From Balneolales bacterium (lineage in GTDB: Bacteria > Bacteroidota > Rhodothermia > Balneolales > Natronogracilivirgulaceae): a DNA stretch of 15,767 nt. The translations under genes were made by a program, and so were the position numbers. The stretch is taken from the NCBI GenBank assembly GCA_007116685.1, contig SKIC01000147.1, forward strand, positions 1 to 15,767. Reading direction: 5' to 3'. Below are positions 14,761 to 15,767 of the stretch, in pieces. The notes under the pieces were generated by a model. It searched no databases. It had not been told where the DNA came from and saw nothing but the letters and a program-made list of their open reading frames with translations. Every line of letters starts with the position of its first letter. Position 1 is the first letter of the stretch.

Positions 14761-15767
14761 TTAAAAATCTAATCTCAGAGCAAAAACGTGCATCCAGGAA
14801 ATGCCGGTTTGTTCCCGTATAAAGGCATAATCAATTGAGGGTGAAAACCGGTCGAATGGTAGCAAGATAGAAAACCCTGCTGAAGGTCGGAAGCTATCCT
14901 GTGATTCGTCTAAGTCTAATATTTCAAATCCTGTTCTAATGATAATTCGTTCATGGGCATTATAGGCAGCTCCCAAACGGAAAACTTGATTTCTCTGAAT
15001 TACAGTTTCTCTGCTTGTTATTGGTCTGGGTGGGACTATAGTACTGTTTGAACTTGTAATAACTTCAGCTTCTAAGCGCATGAGTTCAAACTCTCCGGAG
15101 AGCAAAAGACCAGTATTCAAGAATCGGTAAGAGCCTGCCCATGTAAATCGGGTAGGGAATTTATCTGTGGTAGTGGAACCCATTTGTGAGCCATATAGCT
15201 CAGTAGTATCCCAGCGATATTCAGAAAGAGCATCACGGATAGTGAAAGCGAAATGCAAATTAGGATTCGCTATGTAGTAAAAACCTAAATCAAATCCCGC
15301 TCCGGAAGATCTTGGAATGTCTTCATTAAACTGAGCCAGATTTCCTTTTATATTTATTCCCGCTGCAAACGAATCAGAAAATCGCACGCCAAAACCTACG
15401 GATAACTGAATCTCGTAAATATCAAAGTAATTAGTATGATATCCCGATTGCGTTCTTCCATCAAAATTTCGCACATTGGCGTTCATTATATTTACCGACA
15501 ATCCCGCAGAGGGGGGAAGTACAAACCCCAGAGATAGTGAATGAAGCTCCCTGTCAAAAGACATGGCTGCTGTAGACATATCTGCTTGAGAGCTTTTACT
15601 AAACGCATTCATGGCAGGATTATAATAACTGTAGGTGCCTTGTTCAGAGACCGCTGTCATAGCATTACCCATACCCATTCCACGTGCACTGAAACCGATT
15701 CTGTTGTAAGCACCGGCAAAGCCTCCGGTTTGAGCCATCAAATCAGCAAAACCAAAAGCTAAAAGAG
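14761..15767 (-). CDS. PorV/PorQ-family outer membrane protein (upstream copy, 5' end outside window)
   Basis: The open frame runs to the window edge, so the start is missing. The first visible residues, LLAFGFADLMAQ, read as the end of a signal peptide with cleavage after AQ, so the ATG at 15738 is not the real start. The mature protein begins TGGFAGAYNRIGFSARGMGM and continues with SYYNPAM, the PorV/PorQ or FadL-like N-terminal signature. A beta-barrel follows for about 310 residues and ends in FALRLDF, a proper outer membrane C-terminal strand. It is a diverged paralogue of the next gene, from which it is separated by 3 bases. A role in type IX secretion or small hydrophobic molecule transport is inferred from family only. 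Confidence 0.82.
   Translation of the reverse strand, partial: LLAFGFADLMAQTGGFAGAYNRIGFSARGMGMGNAMTAVSEQGTYSYYNPAMNAFSKSSQADMSTAAMSFDRELHSLSLGFVLPPSAGLSVNIMNANVRNFDGRTQSGYHTNYFDIYEIQLSVGFGVRFSDSFAAGINIKGNLAQFNEDIPRSSGAGFDLGFYYIANPNLHFAFTIRDALSEYRWDTTELYGSQMGSTTTDKFPTRFTWAGSYRFLNTGLLLSGEFELMRLEAEVITSSNSTIVPPRPITSRETVIQRNQVFRLGAAYNAHERIIIRTGFEILDLDESQDSFRPSAGFSILLPFDRFSPSIDYAFIREQTGISWMHVFALRLDF

Noticed and set aside
15736..15741. Start codon for the upstream PorV/PorQ gene at 15738 (ATG) or 15741 (TTG)
   Set aside because: The open frame continues upstream with hydrophobic signal-peptide residues, so the true start lies beyond the window.

Overview
The window is an AT-rich bacterial chromosome segment. 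Several features point to the Bacteroidota/Balneolota (FCB) group: two PorV/PorQ-type outer membrane barrels, a type III glutamine synthetase (GlnN), menaquinone genes, start codons mostly without strong Shine-Dalgarno sequences, and one TAnnTTTG-like promoter box. A marine Balneola/Gracilimonas-like organism is my best guess from general resemblance; nothing here fixes the genus. All content looks chromosomal. I see no rRNA, tRNA, CRISPR array, insertion sequence or phage gene.

Layout. (1) 1-2037, minus strand: the N-terminal 262 codons of a GH3-family adenylating enzyme, cut by the window start, and citrate synthase (gltA), with an intrinsic terminator between them. (2) 2038-2339: intergenic, carrying a good sigma70-like promoter for gltA with an inverted repeat over its -10. 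(3) 2340-6994, plus strand: an envelope cluster made of a probable lipoprotein with an 18-residue beta-solenoid repeat (DUF4097-like), a 7TM receptor fused to a SpoIIE/RsbU-type PP2C phosphatase, and an Omp85-like barrel without recognisable POTRA domains. (4) 7097-7285, plus strand: a small basic protein of unknown function, whose likely terminator is built from the 3' end of the convergent menE. (5) 7312-10634, minus strand: a tight menA-menC-menE operon for menaquinone synthesis. (6) 10635-10893: divergent intergenic region with a near-perfect LacI/GalR-type operator. (7) 10894-13071, plus strand: glnN, ending in a strong bidirectional terminator. (8) 13171-13709, minus strand: a type II toxin-antitoxin locus with an intact antitoxin and a RelE/ParE toxin broken by a single in-frame TAA. 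(9) 13801-15767, minus strand: two adjacent PorV/PorQ-family outer membrane proteins, the upstream one running off the window.

How the genes work together. gltA (TCA entry), the men operon (respiratory quinone) and glnN (ammonium assimilation) are core metabolism. The 2340-6994 cluster looks like an envelope sensing and output unit: exported solenoid, membrane receptor-phosphatase and outer membrane barrel. The PorV/PorQ pair suggests type IX secretion or outer membrane transport. The observations most worth following are the broken toxin beside an intact antitoxin, the LacI-type operator between menA and glnN, the terminator that uses the menE catalytic-lysine codons, and the strict 18-residue repeat next to the receptor-phosphatase.
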